From positions 1 to 64,000 of the forward strand of contig RZYM01000010.1 of assembly GCA_009930305.1 (NCBI GenBank): a stretch of DNA of 64,000 bases. The letters are read 5' to 3'. The position numbers and the translations under genes were made by a program. Shown piece by piece: positions 47,189-55,863 of the stretch (the stretch's first letter is position 1; every line of letters starts with the position of its first letter). The stretch comes from Bacteroidia bacterium (GTDB lineage Bacteria; Bacteroidota; Bacteroidia; Bacteroidales; Paludibacteraceae). Below the pieces are notes generated by a model, which saw only the letters and a list, made by a program, of their open reading frames with translations, had not been told where the DNA came from and did no database searches.

Positions 47189-48023
47189 CTTCTTGTTTGA
47201 CTTGCTTTATTGGAAAATTAGCTGTTACTATTGCTCCGGTCGGACATACTTGTACGCATTTTTTGCATAGACTACATTTGTTGTCATCAATATAAGCTAA
47301 ATTATTCGTTATGCTTATAGCTTCAAATGCGCATTCTTTTACACATTTGCCGCATCCTATACATGCTACAGCGCATGATTTGCGTGCAATGCCTCCTTTT
47401 TCTTGATTTATACAAGATACGTATATACGTCTGTTTTTAGGACCTTTGCGTCTTATTTGAATTATATCGCGTGGACAAGCAGTAACACATTTACCACACG
47501 CGGTACATAAATCTTCAATAACAACCGGCAATTTAGTTTTTATGTCTATATGTATGCTGTCAAAAGGACATGAAAATTCACAATCTCCATAGCCTAAGCA
47601 TCCGTTAGGACATCCTGTTTCACCAATGTATAATGTGTTGGCAATTTTACATGATGTAGCCCCATCATATATATTTGTACGTGGTCTTACTTCACAATTA
47701 CCTTGACAACGAACTACTGCAATTTTAGGTTCTTCAATTGGAGCCGATTTACCCAAAAGTTTGGCTATTGACTGCATGGTTTCATCTTTACCAACTGGGC
47801 AGAACAAGCCATCCATACTTTCTGATGACGCGCATTTTTCTGCAAAATTTCTACATCCGGCAAAACCACATCCACCGCAGTTTGCCCCTGGTAGTAATGC
47901 TTCAATTTTATCAATATATGGATTTTCGTCTACTTTAAATTTAGCTAATACATAGTAAAGAATGAGTGCGGAAATAAGACCGATACATCCTAAAACGATT
48001 AAAGATAAAAGTATACTGTTCAT
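47175..48023 (-). CDS. rnfB: Rnf complex subunit RnfB
   Basis: A 282-residue ferredoxin-like subunit. A membrane anchor at about 5-25 (LLSLIVLGCIGLISALILYY) is followed by a four-Cys cluster ANCGGCGFAGCRNFAEKC. Four ferredoxin-type motifs follow: CLGYGDCEFSCP, CTACGKCVTACP, CIGCGKCVKECA and CSLCKKCVQVCP. It takes electrons from ferredoxin for the complex. It is second in the operon, three bases after the RseC-like gene, and overlaps rnfC. Confidence 0.96.
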   Translation of the reverse strand: MNSILLSLIVLGCIGLISALILYYVLAKFKVDENPYIDKIEALLPGANCGGCGFAGCRNFAEKCASSESMDGLFCPVGKDETMQSIAKLLGKSAPIEEPKIAVVRCQGNCEVRPRTNIYDGATSCKIANTLYIGETGCPNGCLGYGDCEFSCPFDSIHIDIKTKLPVVIEDLCTACGKCVTACPRDIIQIRRKGPKNRRIYVSCINQEKGGIARKSCAVACIGCGKCVKECAFEAISITNNLAYIDDNKCSLCKKCVQVCPTGAIVTANFPIKQVKQEDENV

Positions 48024-48026
48024 AAC

Positions 48027-48443
48027 TTATATATTTTCAATATGGAACGTAAATTTGGCTTTTATATTGTTCCGGAAAAGCCATAAAACGAAATAAAATA
48101 ATGCAAGAGTTACTAATGCAGCAAAAGCGCATGAAGTATCAGACCATAAAGCGATTAATTTTGTGATTAAAAGAACGGAAAGCATCAAAATCATAGGTAA
48201 AACAAATGCAATTAGTATTGCCATATATGCTTGGCTTTGTTTCCCTACTATGTTTACTAAATCTCCTACAGCTACTTTTTTCCCATCGGTAAAGGTCTCG
48301 ATAATTTTTTCTTGCTTTTCAGATGCAGCGCACAATGATGAAGAACGGCATTCTGCACATGCTGATATTTGTTCGATTCGAACATAAGCAATACCATCTG
48401 AGACTTTGGTAACATAACCTTTATGTGTAACAGAAAATGCCAT
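48027..48443 (-). CDS. rseC: RseC/MucC-like membrane protein, first gene of the rnf operon
   Basis: A 138-residue protein. Its cytoplasmic N-terminal part has a Cys-rich motif (ACAECRSSSLCAAS), typical of the SoxR-reducing system protein RseC. Two membrane segments follow (AILIAFVLPMILMLSVLLI and AFAALVTLALFYFVLWLF). In many bacteria RseC travels with the Rnf genes and is thought to help reduce or assemble iron-sulfur components. A good promoter lies just upstream, so it leads the seven-gene rnf transcript. Confidence 0.88.
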   Translation of the reverse strand: MAFSVTHKGYVTKVSDGIAYVRIEQISACAECRSSSLCAASEKQEKIIETFTDGKKVAVGDLVNIVGKQSQAYMAILIAFVLPMILMLSVLLITKLIALWSDTSCAFAALVTLALFYFVLWLFRNNIKAKFTFHIENI

Positions 48444-48479
48444 AAGTGGTTAAAAACCCTTTCTTATAAATTGAGGTTG

Positions 48480-48508
48480 CAAAGTTACAATATTTTGCTT
48501 CCTTTCAA
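48480..48508 (-). promoter_or_regulatory. Promoter of the rseC-rnf operon (-7 TAACTTTG, -33 TTG)
   Basis: On the minus strand TAACTTTG lies at 48480-48487. TTG lies at 48506-48508, 18 bases upstream. The ATG at 48443 follows 36 bases after the -7 box. Confidence 0.7.
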
Positions 48509-48529
48509 TACGAAAAATGTATAATGTTT

Positions 48530-49021
48530 CTATTCGATTGAAACTTTCATTCTGAAAGCATCAATATTGTATTTAAAGTAATTTGGCAGAATCTCTGTCT
48601 CTGAAAATCCATTTCTTTTATATAGTGATATGGCAGGTGCGTTGTCTAGTCTAACTTCTAAAGTTATTGAACTTAATTTATTTTCTTTGGCGTATGCTTT
48701 AGCAATTTCAATAAAACCTTGACCAATGTGTTTACGTTGAGCAGATGCATCAACTGCTAAAGAATATATTCTCAAATTACTTCTTCTTGTATGCTTAATA
48801 AGCGAAATATATCCAACTATTTTATCTCCGTCAATGGCAACAAAACAGCATCCGTTAGCTTTAAACATTAGGTATGACAACTGTCGTCTGTTAAATTTTT
48901 CTGTGTCAAAACAATTGTTTTCTATGTTTACAACTGCATCTAAATCTGATGCTACTGCTATACGATACGAAATAGTCGATTCCAACGGTTTATTTATTTT
49001 ATCTGTTTTTGTCAACTTCAC
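48530..49021 (-). CDS. GNAT-family N-acetyltransferase, RimI-like
   Basis: About 163 residues. The acetyl-CoA-binding motif is VDASAQRKHIGQGFIEIAKAYA, followed by LEVRLDNAPAISLYKRNGFSETEI, as in RimI-type enzymes. YRIAVASDLDAVVNIENNCFD is the usual first strand and helix. No ATG is available: GTG at 49021, TTG at 49027 and TTG at 48985 are the candidates, and the first two overlap the end of the upstream ATP-grasp gene. The pairing with that gene suggests the acetylated substrate is a product or partner of the ligase rather than ribosomal protein S18. Confidence 0.8.
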   Translation of the reverse strand: MKLTKTDKINKPLESTISYRIAVASDLDAVVNIENNCFDTEKFNRRQLSYLMFKANGCCFVAIDGDKIVGYISLIKHTRRSNLRIYSLAVDASAQRKHIGQGFIEIAKAYAKENKLSSITLEVRLDNAPAISLYKRNGFSETEILPNYFKYNIDAFRMKVSIE

Positions 49022-50465
49022 GTTCAAAATGGTTTAGTATTCTGTAATATAATTCGTCTCCAAGTACAATGTCTTCACAACCATGATCTATGCTAGGATT
49101 GTCGTTGATTTCTATTACTAAGACTTTCTCGTCAACAATTTTTAAATCGATGCCATATAAGCCTTTGCCTATTAAATTTGCTGCTTTTAAAGCTGTATCT
49201 ATTATTTTACGCGGTACTTTATATATAGGTAGCGTCTCAACGATTCCACATCTGCTGATTCCTGACTTATAGTGATGATATATTTGCCAATGGTTTTTGG
49301 CCATATAATATTTGCACACATAAATAGGTTCTCCATTTAATACACCTACACGCCAATCAAATTCGGTAGGTATAAAGGCTTGTGCCAGTATAATAGATGA
49401 GTGAACATATAATAAATTTAGGGCATCGTCTAATGCTTTCTGATTTTCAATCTTGTACATACCAATTGAGAAAGATCCATCAGGTATTTTTAAAATAAAT
49501 GGAGATCCTAATATTTCTGCGATTTCATCAAAGGTTTTTGGTTTAGATTTAAATAGCAAAGTAGATTTAGGTGCCGGGATGTGTTCTTTGTAAAATAGTT
49601 CGTTTAAATAGACCTTATTTGTACAACGAATTATTGAAACAGGGTCGTCAATTACTGCCAAGCCGTTTTGTCTTGCTGTTTGAGACCAATGGAATGTATA
49701 ATTATTCAATGATGTTGTAGTTCTTATAAACAAAGCATCAAACTCCATTAATCGTGTTATGTCCTCTTCGGTAACAAGTTCTGCTCTAATATCCATTTTT
49801 TTCGCAATTTCAAGGAACTTGTTCATTGCTTGTTTGTTGCTTGGCGGAAATTTTTCTTCAGGATCGTATAGTATGGCTAAATTATATCTTGCCGGTTTAG
49901 AAGATCTGGGAATTCTCCATATTTTCTTATTAAATGCATCAAGTACGGTAGCAAAACAATCTTGTTCAGATTCATTCAACATATTAATACCTAATGCTTG
50001 GATATTTTCAATTTGATTTCTGCTATGGGTATTAAATGTGACATTTAGAATAGGGCATGGGAAATTCTCAAAAATAAAACGTGCAATTCTTTCTAATCCG
50101 ACTTCTGCGCATTTACCAAAATATATATTCAGTGTCCATGTTTCAGTTTGAATATTTTGACTTTGTATCCATTGATAGCATACTTTTTGAAGTGATGCAG
50201 GCATCCTAATGAATGATCCGATTTTGAGTTTGTTTATAGTCTCTATGTCGGGTAAAACTTGGTGTCCACGTGTTTGAGCCAATAATGAACAATAATAGCC
50301 CTCAGAATTATAATTGTAGTCATTGCTCAAATTAATAACTAGTTTACGCTCTTTACCAATTAGTTGTGCTTGTAAGTAATTTGATACGGACATAACACTA
50401 TTGGTGTCATAATACGGCTTCCAATCATCAAGATTGTCCAATAAAATAAGAACATTATTATACAT
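48999..50465 (-). CDS. RimK-family ATP-grasp ligase with N-terminal RLAN-like domain
   Basis: About 488 residues. The N-terminal part (about 1-190; LILLDNLDDWKPYY, YYCSLLAQTRGHQVLP) resembles the RimK-like ATP-grasp N-terminal (RLAN) domain. A second region follows (NLAILYDPEEKFPPSNKQAM, DALFIRTTTS). The ATP-grasp core ends the protein: CTNKVYLNELF, PFILKIPDGSFSIG, AQAFIPTEFDWRVGVLNGEP and the metal-binding end VLVIEINDNPSIDHGCED. Such enzymes form amide bonds between amino acids or to peptides; the substrate is unknown. The ATG at 50465 is used. A weak -7 box (TATCTTCG) lies at 50489-50496 on the minus strand. Confidence 0.88.
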   Translation of the reverse strand: MYNNVLILLDNLDDWKPYYDTNSVMSVSNYLQAQLIGKERKLVINLSNDYNYNSEGYYCSLLAQTRGHQVLPDIETINKLKIGSFIRMPASLQKVCYQWIQSQNIQTETWTLNIYFGKCAEVGLERIARFIFENFPCPILNVTFNTHSRNQIENIQALGINMLNESEQDCFATVLDAFNKKIWRIPRSSKPARYNLAILYDPEEKFPPSNKQAMNKFLEIAKKMDIRAELVTEEDITRLMEFDALFIRTTTSLNNYTFHWSQTARQNGLAVIDDPVSIIRCTNKVYLNELFYKEHIPAPKSTLLFKSKPKTFDEIAEILGSPFILKIPDGSFSIGMYKIENQKALDDALNLLYVHSSIILAQAFIPTEFDWRVGVLNGEPIYVCKYYMAKNHWQIYHHYKSGISRCGIVETLPIYKVPRKIIDTALKAANLIGKGLYGIDLKIVDEKVLVIEINDNPSIDHGCEDIVLGDELYYRILNHFEREVDKNR

Positions 50466-50839
50466 AATACAATACAAATTTGATGGTGCGAAGATATATA
50501 GAAAAGCGATACGTGGTTACAAAAGTTGTTATTTATAAGTAAGTTTTTGTGAATTTTATTGATGATATATCCTGAATCAAACTTTTATTTTATCAGAGTT
50601 TATTGCGTCCTAGTTCTATTCATCTTAAATTCAAAGCGATTCTTAAGCTGTTAAGGAGAGAATTGAAAAAAATGTAGTAATTGTAGTAATTGAAGTATTG
50701 ATGTAGTATATAAACTTTCCACATATTGCTTAACGGTATAGCTGGTATTATAAAAATATCGAATTATACAGATAACTTTGCATCTAATAAATAGTTACGA
50801 TATGTATATACCTATCGTGTCACAATCTTAAAATCAATT
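50466..50839. promoter_or_regulatory. Divergent intergenic region; -7 box TAACTTTG at 50773-50780
   Basis: This 374-base gap holds no gene. TAACTTTG at 50773-50780 is a -7 box for the plus-strand gene at 50840, leaving a leader of about 55 bases. A short direct repeat of GTAGTAATT lies near 50675-50692, followed by related GTAGTATA. The minus-strand gene has the weak box TATCTTCG at 50489-50496. The remainder is AT-rich without visible structure. Confidence 0.5.
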
Positions 50840-53131
50840 ATGAGATACAAAACTTTTTTACTTTGTTTGGCATCCTTATATATATTTGCTTTTGCGCAAG
50901 TTATTAATGCCGCAAATATTGTCCAACAAGATGATGATATTGTTTTATCTTTCGATAATCAATCTTCATTAAATGTTACAGTTCAAAAATCAACAGGTCG
51001 TTTTAGTAATTATGAAACTATAGGGCAAACATCATCAAATTCATTTATTGATAATAATGTAATCGGTAATCCATATAGTTATTACTACAAAATATTAACT
51101 CCTAATTCTGACGTACTTTGTATTTTGAGTTTAGAAACGGAATTATTTGGTCCAAATGTATATATCTATTCTCCAAGTGATGATATGTCTCAAGTTGGAA
51201 AGGAAATTAATGACATACATGATCAAATGCAGTATAGTCAATTCGGTACAAATCGATATACTTTTTATTTCAAACCAGGTAATTATGTAGCTGCAGGAAC
51301 TTTGAAAATTGCATATTATATGCATTTCGGCGGATTAGGTAAAATTCCATATGAAGTAGGCTTGAGTAATATAATACCACCGGCTCCATTGTCAGATAAT
51401 AATGGAACATGTACTTTTTGGCGTTCTTTAGAAAACTTCTCAGTATTATCAGAACCGGAATCAACAAAAGAAGAATATTTCTGGTGGGGAGTATCACAAG
51501 CAGCTCCAATACGTCGCGTATATTCAGAACGAAAAACAATATTTGATTATTATGGAGGTTCGGCCAGTGGCGGTTTTGCGGCTGATTGTTATTTTGATGA
51601 TGCAGCTGGTTCCTATTCTCAGCAACAATGGTATACACGTAATTCATATATAGAAAAAGGTTCATCCGGTATTAATAAAGGAGGATGGAATAATACCTAT
51701 CAAGGTGTTGAATTCGGCTCTAGTGTTAACATGTCCAATCATAGTGATAATTGGGAGATTAATACAAATTCATTTGGAAATGTAAGTAGGGTAGAAACCA
51801 CTCCAATTATTCGGGAAAAGCCATTCTTATTTATTGGTGATGATGGCCGTTACAAAGTGTTTAAACCTGCTTTACGCGAAAATTCAACTGGAATTTCATA
51901 TTCGCAAGAAGGTATGGGTGATGGCGAAATATTTGATTTGTTGAATGATTTCTATATTGCAAAGCCAGGTGTTACTGCTTCTACATTGAATAGCCAACTA
52001 TCGGCAGGTAAACATTTGTTCTTTACTCCTGGTATTTATGAACTTGAAGAGCCTATATATATTACAAATAAAAATGCCATTGTTTTAGGAACAGGTTATG
52101 CAACATTAATTCCGGCAGAATCAAATACGACTGCAGCCATTGTTGTATCAGATGTAGATGGTATAACAATTGCAAGTTTATTATTTGATACATATTACAA
52201 CACAAAATATTTATTGCAAATGGGACCTAATGGCTCAGATGTAGATCATTCATCTAATCCGAGTCTTTTGTCTGATTTGTTTTTTAGAGTCGGAGGTGTT
52301 AAAACCACTAAAGTCAATGCAGACGTCGCTTTAGAAATAAATAGTAATGATGTAATAGGTGACCATTTTTGGATATGGCGAGCAGACCATGGTAATGGAG
52401 TGGGTTGGACAAAGAACACATCTAAAAACGGCTTAATTGTAAATGGTGATAATGTTACATTATACGGTTTATTTAATGAGCATTTTCAAGAATATCAAAC
52501 TCTTTGGAATGGGGAATATGGTAAAGTCTATTTTTATCAAAGCGAAACTCCATACGATCCAACATCTCAAAGTCTTTATATGAGTCATGAAGGAACTAAA
52601 AATGGATATGCCTCATATAAAGTATCTGATTTAGTAGAGCATCATTACGCCTGTATGATGGGCATTTATGATGTATTTATTAGAACCGGAGGTGCTACAA
52701 TAGCGATTGATAATTCTATAGAGATTCCACGTGCTAAAGACGTTAAGATTCATCACGCATGTAATGTAGGTCTTTCAAATAGTGGAGGAATTAATAATAT
52801 AGTGAATGAATCTGTTAAAAGCACTTATGGAACCACAGGAGCAAAAAGATTTTATATTCTTGATTATTGTGAAACAGGAATTGATGAAAATATCGCTTTA
52901 AATGATGCTGATTTCTCTGTTTATCCAAATCCTGTTGTTGATGTATTAAATATAGGCAATAAGAACAATAAGACTATAAACAAGATTTCAATATTAAATC
53001 TAAACGGTAAAGTATTAAAATCTCAGAGTTATTCAGAATCTATTGATATGAGCGCTTTTGAAAGTGGGTTATATTTTATAAGTATAGAAACAGAAAATGG
53101 CAGTGTAATTGCCAAGATTATCAAGCAGTAG
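50840..53131 (+). CDS. T9SS-exported beta-helix protein related to actinobacterial 'adenylyl cyclase'-named proteins
   Basis: A 763-residue secreted protein with a signal peptide (about 1-24, ending VINAA). Residues about 140-680 read like the pectate-lyase-fold family common in Actinobacteria and often misnamed adenylyl cyclase or coagulation factor 5/8 protein. Landmarks are HLFFTPGIYELEEPI, LGTGYATLIPA, VSDVDGITIASLLFD, WIWRADHGNGVGWTKN, NGLIVNGDNVTLYGLF, YFYQSETPYDP and GYASYKVSD. The end is a T9SS type A sorting domain (FSVYPNPVVDVLNI to SVIAKIIKQ). The sequence suggests an extracellular carbohydrate-active or carbohydrate-binding protein; no catalytic residues can be assigned. It is monocistronic. 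Confidence 0.85.
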   Translation: MRYKTFLLCLASLYIFAFAQVINAANIVQQDDDIVLSFDNQSSLNVTVQKSTGRFSNYETIGQTSSNSFIDNNVIGNPYSYYYKILTPNSDVLCILSLETELFGPNVYIYSPSDDMSQVGKEINDIHDQMQYSQFGTNRYTFYFKPGNYVAAGTLKIAYYMHFGGLGKIPYEVGLSNIIPPAPLSDNNGTCTFWRSLENFSVLSEPESTKEEYFWWGVSQAAPIRRVYSERKTIFDYYGGSASGGFAADCYFDDAAGSYSQQQWYTRNSYIEKGSSGINKGGWNNTYQGVEFGSSVNMSNHSDNWEINTNSFGNVSRVETTPIIREKPFLFIGDDGRYKVFKPALRENSTGISYSQEGMGDGEIFDLLNDFYIAKPGVTASTLNSQLSAGKHLFFTPGIYELEEPIYITNKNAIVLGTGYATLIPAESNTTAAIVVSDVDGITIASLLFDTYYNTKYLLQMGPNGSDVDHSSNPSLLSDLFFRVGGVKTTKVNADVALEINSNDVIGDHFWIWRADHGNGVGWTKNTSKNGLIVNGDNVTLYGLFNEHFQEYQTLWNGEYGKVYFYQSETPYDPTSQSLYMSHEGTKNGYASYKVSDLVEHHYACMMGIYDVFIRTGGATIAIDNSIEIPRAKDVKIHHACNVGLSNSGGINNIVNESVKSTYGTTGAKRFYILDYCETGIDENIALNDADFSVYPNPVVDVLNIGNKNNKTINKISILNLNGKVLKSQSYSESIDMSAFESGLYFISIETENGSVIAKIIKQ

Positions 53132-53189
53132 TGAATATGTAAAACATATTATTAATTAATTCTTTGAGTGACATACAAATTTTAATTTA

Positions 53190-53197
53190 TATATTTG
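53190..53197 (+). promoter_or_regulatory. -7 promoter box (TATATTTG) of the C_GCAxxG_C_C gene
   Basis: TATATTTG matches TAnnTTTG and lies 28 bases before the ATG at 53226. TTTG at 53163-53166 could be the -33 element with a slightly long 23-base spacer. Confidence 0.6.
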
Positions 53198-53225
53198 TTT
53201 CCAAATATACATAAATAACATAATT

Positions 53226-53669
53226 ATGACGCGACAAGAAACCATAGATAAAGCTGTTGCTTATTTTATAGACGGATATGCCTGTTCTCAATCTGTTGTA
53301 TTGGCATTTGCCGAACAAGTTAATTTAGATCCAACTATAGCCAAACGTATATCTTCTACTTTTGGTGGTGGAATGGGGCGTTTGAGACAAAAATGCGGTG
53401 CACTGACAGGATCTTTTATGATATTGGGGTTGAAAGAAGGATATGATTCTCCATCTGACATGGATGGAAAAATGAGCGTGTATAAAAAGGTGCGTGATTT
53501 AGATAAACAAGTAGAAAAAGAGTTCGGCACAACAAATTGCAACGAATTATTGATTAAATATTCTGTTCCGGAGCATGTAAAAGAGCGTAGTCACCACAAA
53601 GACATATGCGTAAAAATCGTAGCGGATACTGCTGGGAAATTATACGATATGATAAATGCGAACGAGTAA
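53226..53669 (+). CDS. C_GCAxxG_C_C family protein
   Basis: A 147-residue protein of the probable redox-active family. The signature is visible as the first Cys in YACSQSVV, then GGGMGRLRQKCGALTGSFMILGL, Cys in TTNCNELL and a last Cys in HHKDICVKIV. These four positions are the conserved cysteines of the family; the usual GCA reads GAL. The role is unknown, possibly redox or metal related. It has its own promoter and is followed by a homopolymer tract and a hairpin. Confidence 0.9.
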   Translation: MTRQETIDKAVAYFIDGYACSQSVVLAFAEQVNLDPTIAKRISSTFGGGMGRLRQKCGALTGSFMILGLKEGYDSPSDMDGKMSVYKKVRDLDKQVEKEFGTTNCNELLIKYSVPEHVKERSHHKDICVKIVADTAGKLYDMINANE

Positions 53670-53766
53670 ATAAATAAAGTAATTACACTACGTTCGCATG
53701 TAATAATTCTAATAACTATTATTCTGAATATTTAAACATATTGTTTTAATAAAATAAGATTCCTCC

Positions 53767-53784
53767 TTTTTTTTGGGGGGGGGG
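53767..53784. repeat. Adjacent homopolymer tracts T8 and G10
   Basis: Eight T (53767-53774) are followed directly by ten G (53775-53784). The tract lies between the 3' ends of two convergent genes, not in a promoter or reading frame. G-tracts of this length are prone to slippage and to sequencing error. Confidence 0.8.
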
Positions 53785-53789
53785 TAATA

Positions 53790-53824
53790 AAATCGGCACC
53801 TTCTTTATCTGAAGTTGCCGATTT
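53790..53824. terminator. Hairpin between convergent genes
   Basis: A 9-base-pair stem (53790-53798 with 53816-53824) is extended by an inner CTTC/GAAG after one mismatch. It lies between the convergent C_GCAxxG_C_C and XRE genes and fits a shared terminator. Confidence 0.75.
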
Positions 53825-53857
53825 ATATTGTAAATATGATAGAAAAATGAAGACAGC

Positions 53858-54223
53858 CTATTTTCTTACAGATTGCTTTCTATTATTAACAAGATGCGAC
53901 TCGGATTTATAAATGTGAGTGTTGGTTGCGGGATATTTTGCCATATCATCGCGTAATGTTTTAATTTCAAGCTTTAAGGCATCAAACTCAGATTTAAATT
54001 CATTGAAATCGAATTCATAAGTAGGGCAAAGTAATTGCCATGGTTCCATATTAAAGTAATCGGCTATTTGTGACAATCTATTAAATTGTATATTTGTTTC
54101 GCCTCGTTCAATTTTTGAGTATGCAGTAAGAGAAATGTCGAGGTCTGCAGCCACGGCTTCTTGAGTTTTCGCTAACTTCCGGCGAACAGTCATTATCGTT
54201 GTACCTAATTGCTTTAAATCCAT
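53858..54223 (-). CDS. XRE-family transcriptional regulator
   Basis: A 121-residue DNA-binding protein. Residues about 6-62 are a Cro/CI-type helix-turn-helix (KLAKTQEAVAADLDISLTAYSKIERGETN, RLSQIADYFNM). The C-terminal part is a short coiled coil (EFDFNEFKSEFDALKLEIKTLRDDM) that probably dimerises it, plus a basic tail. The target genes are unknown. It is separate from its neighbours, 106 bases from crcB. Confidence 0.88.
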   Translation of the reverse strand: MDLKQLGTTIMTVRRKLAKTQEAVAADLDISLTAYSKIERGETNIQFNRLSQIADYFNMEPWQLLCPTYEFDFNEFKSEFDALKLEIKTLRDDMAKYPATNTHIYKSESHLVNNRKQSVRK

Positions 54224-54329
54224 ATTGACAAAAATACATTATGGAAAACAAATATTTATACAACCTAAAGTTCAAATAAAACAACTCGCAGATACGATTT
54301 ACCCAACAAATAAATATTCCGTTTCGCAT

Positions 54330-54704
54330 TTATAATAATTTCACAAGATAAATACCTAAATACAATAATAATAATCCACCGGTTAAACTGGCAGTTATGT
54401 AAGTAAAAACTTCAGTAAAACATCCTGATTTCAATAATGAAAATGTCTCAAATGTAAATGTAGAGAATGTAGTAAAACCGCCACAAAGTCCAACAATCAA
54501 TAATAAACGAATGTCGCTACTTAAAAAGTCATATTTTTCTGAAATTTCATACAACAATCCAATTAAAAAACATCCTAATAGATTAATAATTAGGGTAGGT
54601 ACAAATAATGTGTCAACTTTATCTTTAATTAAGTATCCAATTGAAAATCTAAGTACGCTACCAATAAACCCGCCGGTACCAACTAGTATTAAAGATTTAA
54701 TCAT
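54330..54704 (-). CDS. crcB: Fluoride channel CrcB/Fluc
   Basis: A 124-residue inner-membrane protein with four membrane segments. GTGGFIGSVLRFSIGYL, TLIINLLGCFLIGLLY and GLCGGFTTFSTFTFE contain the conserved Gly, Asn and Phe/Thr residues of Fluc channels, which export fluoride as dimers. Length is normal. A near-consensus -7 box TATCTTTA lies on the minus strand at 54736-54743. No fluoride riboswitch motif was recognised upstream. Confidence 0.95.
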   Translation of the reverse strand: MIKSLILVGTGGFIGSVLRFSIGYLIKDKVDTLFVPTLIINLLGCFLIGLLYEISEKYDFLSSDIRLLLIVGLCGGFTTFSTFTFETFSLLKSGCFTEVFTYITASLTGGLLLLYLGIYLVKLL

Positions 54705-54843
54705 GGTTTTTATTTTATATGTTTATTTTAGGGTGTAAAGATAGCATTTGTATTTATATTTATTTTTATAAATAATATTTTTGCATTTGTTTGATTTATA
54801 TTTTGGATAAATTGAAGTTTGTATATTAGTGTAAAAAATTTTA

Positions 54844-54851
54844 TATATTTG
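54844..54851 (+). promoter_or_regulatory. -7 promoter box (TATATTTG) of the deacetylase-like gene
   Basis: TATATTTG matches TAnnTTTG, and TTTG at 54818-54821 lies 22 bases upstream as a possible -33 element. The ATG at 54897 follows 45 bases after the -7 box. Confidence 0.6.
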
Positions 54852-54896
54852 CATTTTATGTGTATTGTATATTAATTTTTATATAAAAATAGTTCA

Positions 54897-55712
54897 ATGG
54901 TAATAGATTTTACATTAAATGCATACAAAGCTTTATTGCAGAATTTGCAGAAGAGTGCTTACGTTTTTTTTACTTTTGAAGAATATTGTACACAAAAATC
55001 AAAATGTAAAGCGGAGCAGAAGCTTGTGATATTGCGACACGATGTTGATTTAAAGTCGGAAAATTCTCTTCAAACAGCCAAAATAGAAAATCAACTAGGA
55101 ATTAAAGCAACGTATTATTTCAGAGTAATACCAGATAGTAATAAGCCGGATATTATAAAATCTGTAGCAGATTTAGGTCATGAAATAGGGTATCATTACG
55201 AAGATATGAGTTTATATAATGGTGATGCAGAAAAAGCTATTAAACATTTTGAAAAACAAATTCAATATTTTAGACAATTTTATCCTGTAAAAACCATATG
55301 TATGCATGGTGCGCCTCAGTCAAAATATGATAGTAAGGATTTGTGGAAAAAATACGATTATCATGATTTCGGAATAATTGGTGAACCTTATTTTGATACC
55401 GATTTTTCTGACTTTTTCTATATAACAGATACAGGTAGAATGTGGGATGGGTATAATGTGAGTGTACGCGACAAAATTCCTGTTCATCAAGATAGATGGA
55501 TTAATCAAGGTCTTGTATATCATCATACTAAAGATATATGTAAAGCAATAGATTCAGGAACATTCCCGAAACGTCTTATGATTACTACGCATCCTCAAAG
55601 ATGGACTAATAATAAAATAGAATGGATGAAAGAGTTGCTGTTTCAGAATGTTAAAAATGTTATAAAATTTCTAATCAAACGAATGAAAAAAAAATTACTT
55701 AGAAAACATTGA
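54897..55712 (+). CDS. NodB-fold polysaccharide deacetylase-like protein
   Basis: A 271-residue protein. VILRHDVDLKSENSL carries the first catalytic motif of carbohydrate esterase family 4-like enzymes (Asp and metal-binding Asp). LGHEIGYHYEDMS has the His motif, and ICMHGAPQSKYD is also typical of this branch. LMITTHPQRWTNN near the end holds another conserved His. No signal peptide is seen, so it probably acts on a cytoplasmic sugar precursor. Its position just before the sugar transferase and Wzi-like genes suggests a role in surface polysaccharide production. Substrate unknown. Confidence 0.85.
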   Translation: MVIDFTLNAYKALLQNLQKSAYVFFTFEEYCTQKSKCKAEQKLVILRHDVDLKSENSLQTAKIENQLGIKATYYFRVIPDSNKPDIIKSVADLGHEIGYHYEDMSLYNGDAEKAIKHFEKQIQYFRQFYPVKTICMHGAPQSKYDSKDLWKKYDYHDFGIIGEPYFDTDFSDFFYITDTGRMWDGYNVSVRDKIPVHQDRWINQGLVYHHTKDICKAIDSGTFPKRLMITTHPQRWTNNKIEWMKELLFQNVKNVIKFLIKRMKKKLLRKH

Positions 55713-55753
55713 TTTTTAACATGATTAAAACGCTTTAAATTATATCAATGACG

Positions 55754-55761
55754 TATCTTTG
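55754..55761 (+). promoter_or_regulatory. -7 promoter box (TATCTTTG) of the surface polysaccharide block
   Basis: TATCTTTG matches TAnnTTTG. It lies 102 bases before the ATG at 55864, leaving a leader of about 95 bases in which no known motif was recognised. Confidence 0.65.
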
Positions 55762-55863
55762 CGGAGTAATATTATTTTAGTACGCCCCCACCTTACAAGA
55801 CATTTGGTAAAATAAATATTGAGCTAATAATTAGCAAATAGTTGTGTATGGTATTGATTTTAC

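Noticed and set aside
50672-50710. GTAGTAATT direct repeats as a CRISPR or integration site
   Set aside because: Only two or three short imperfect copies without spacers; likely AT-rich slippage.
54705-54800. Possible fluoride riboswitch before crcB
   Set aside because: The conserved core of that riboswitch could not be found in the short leader; only a near-consensus -7 box is seen.
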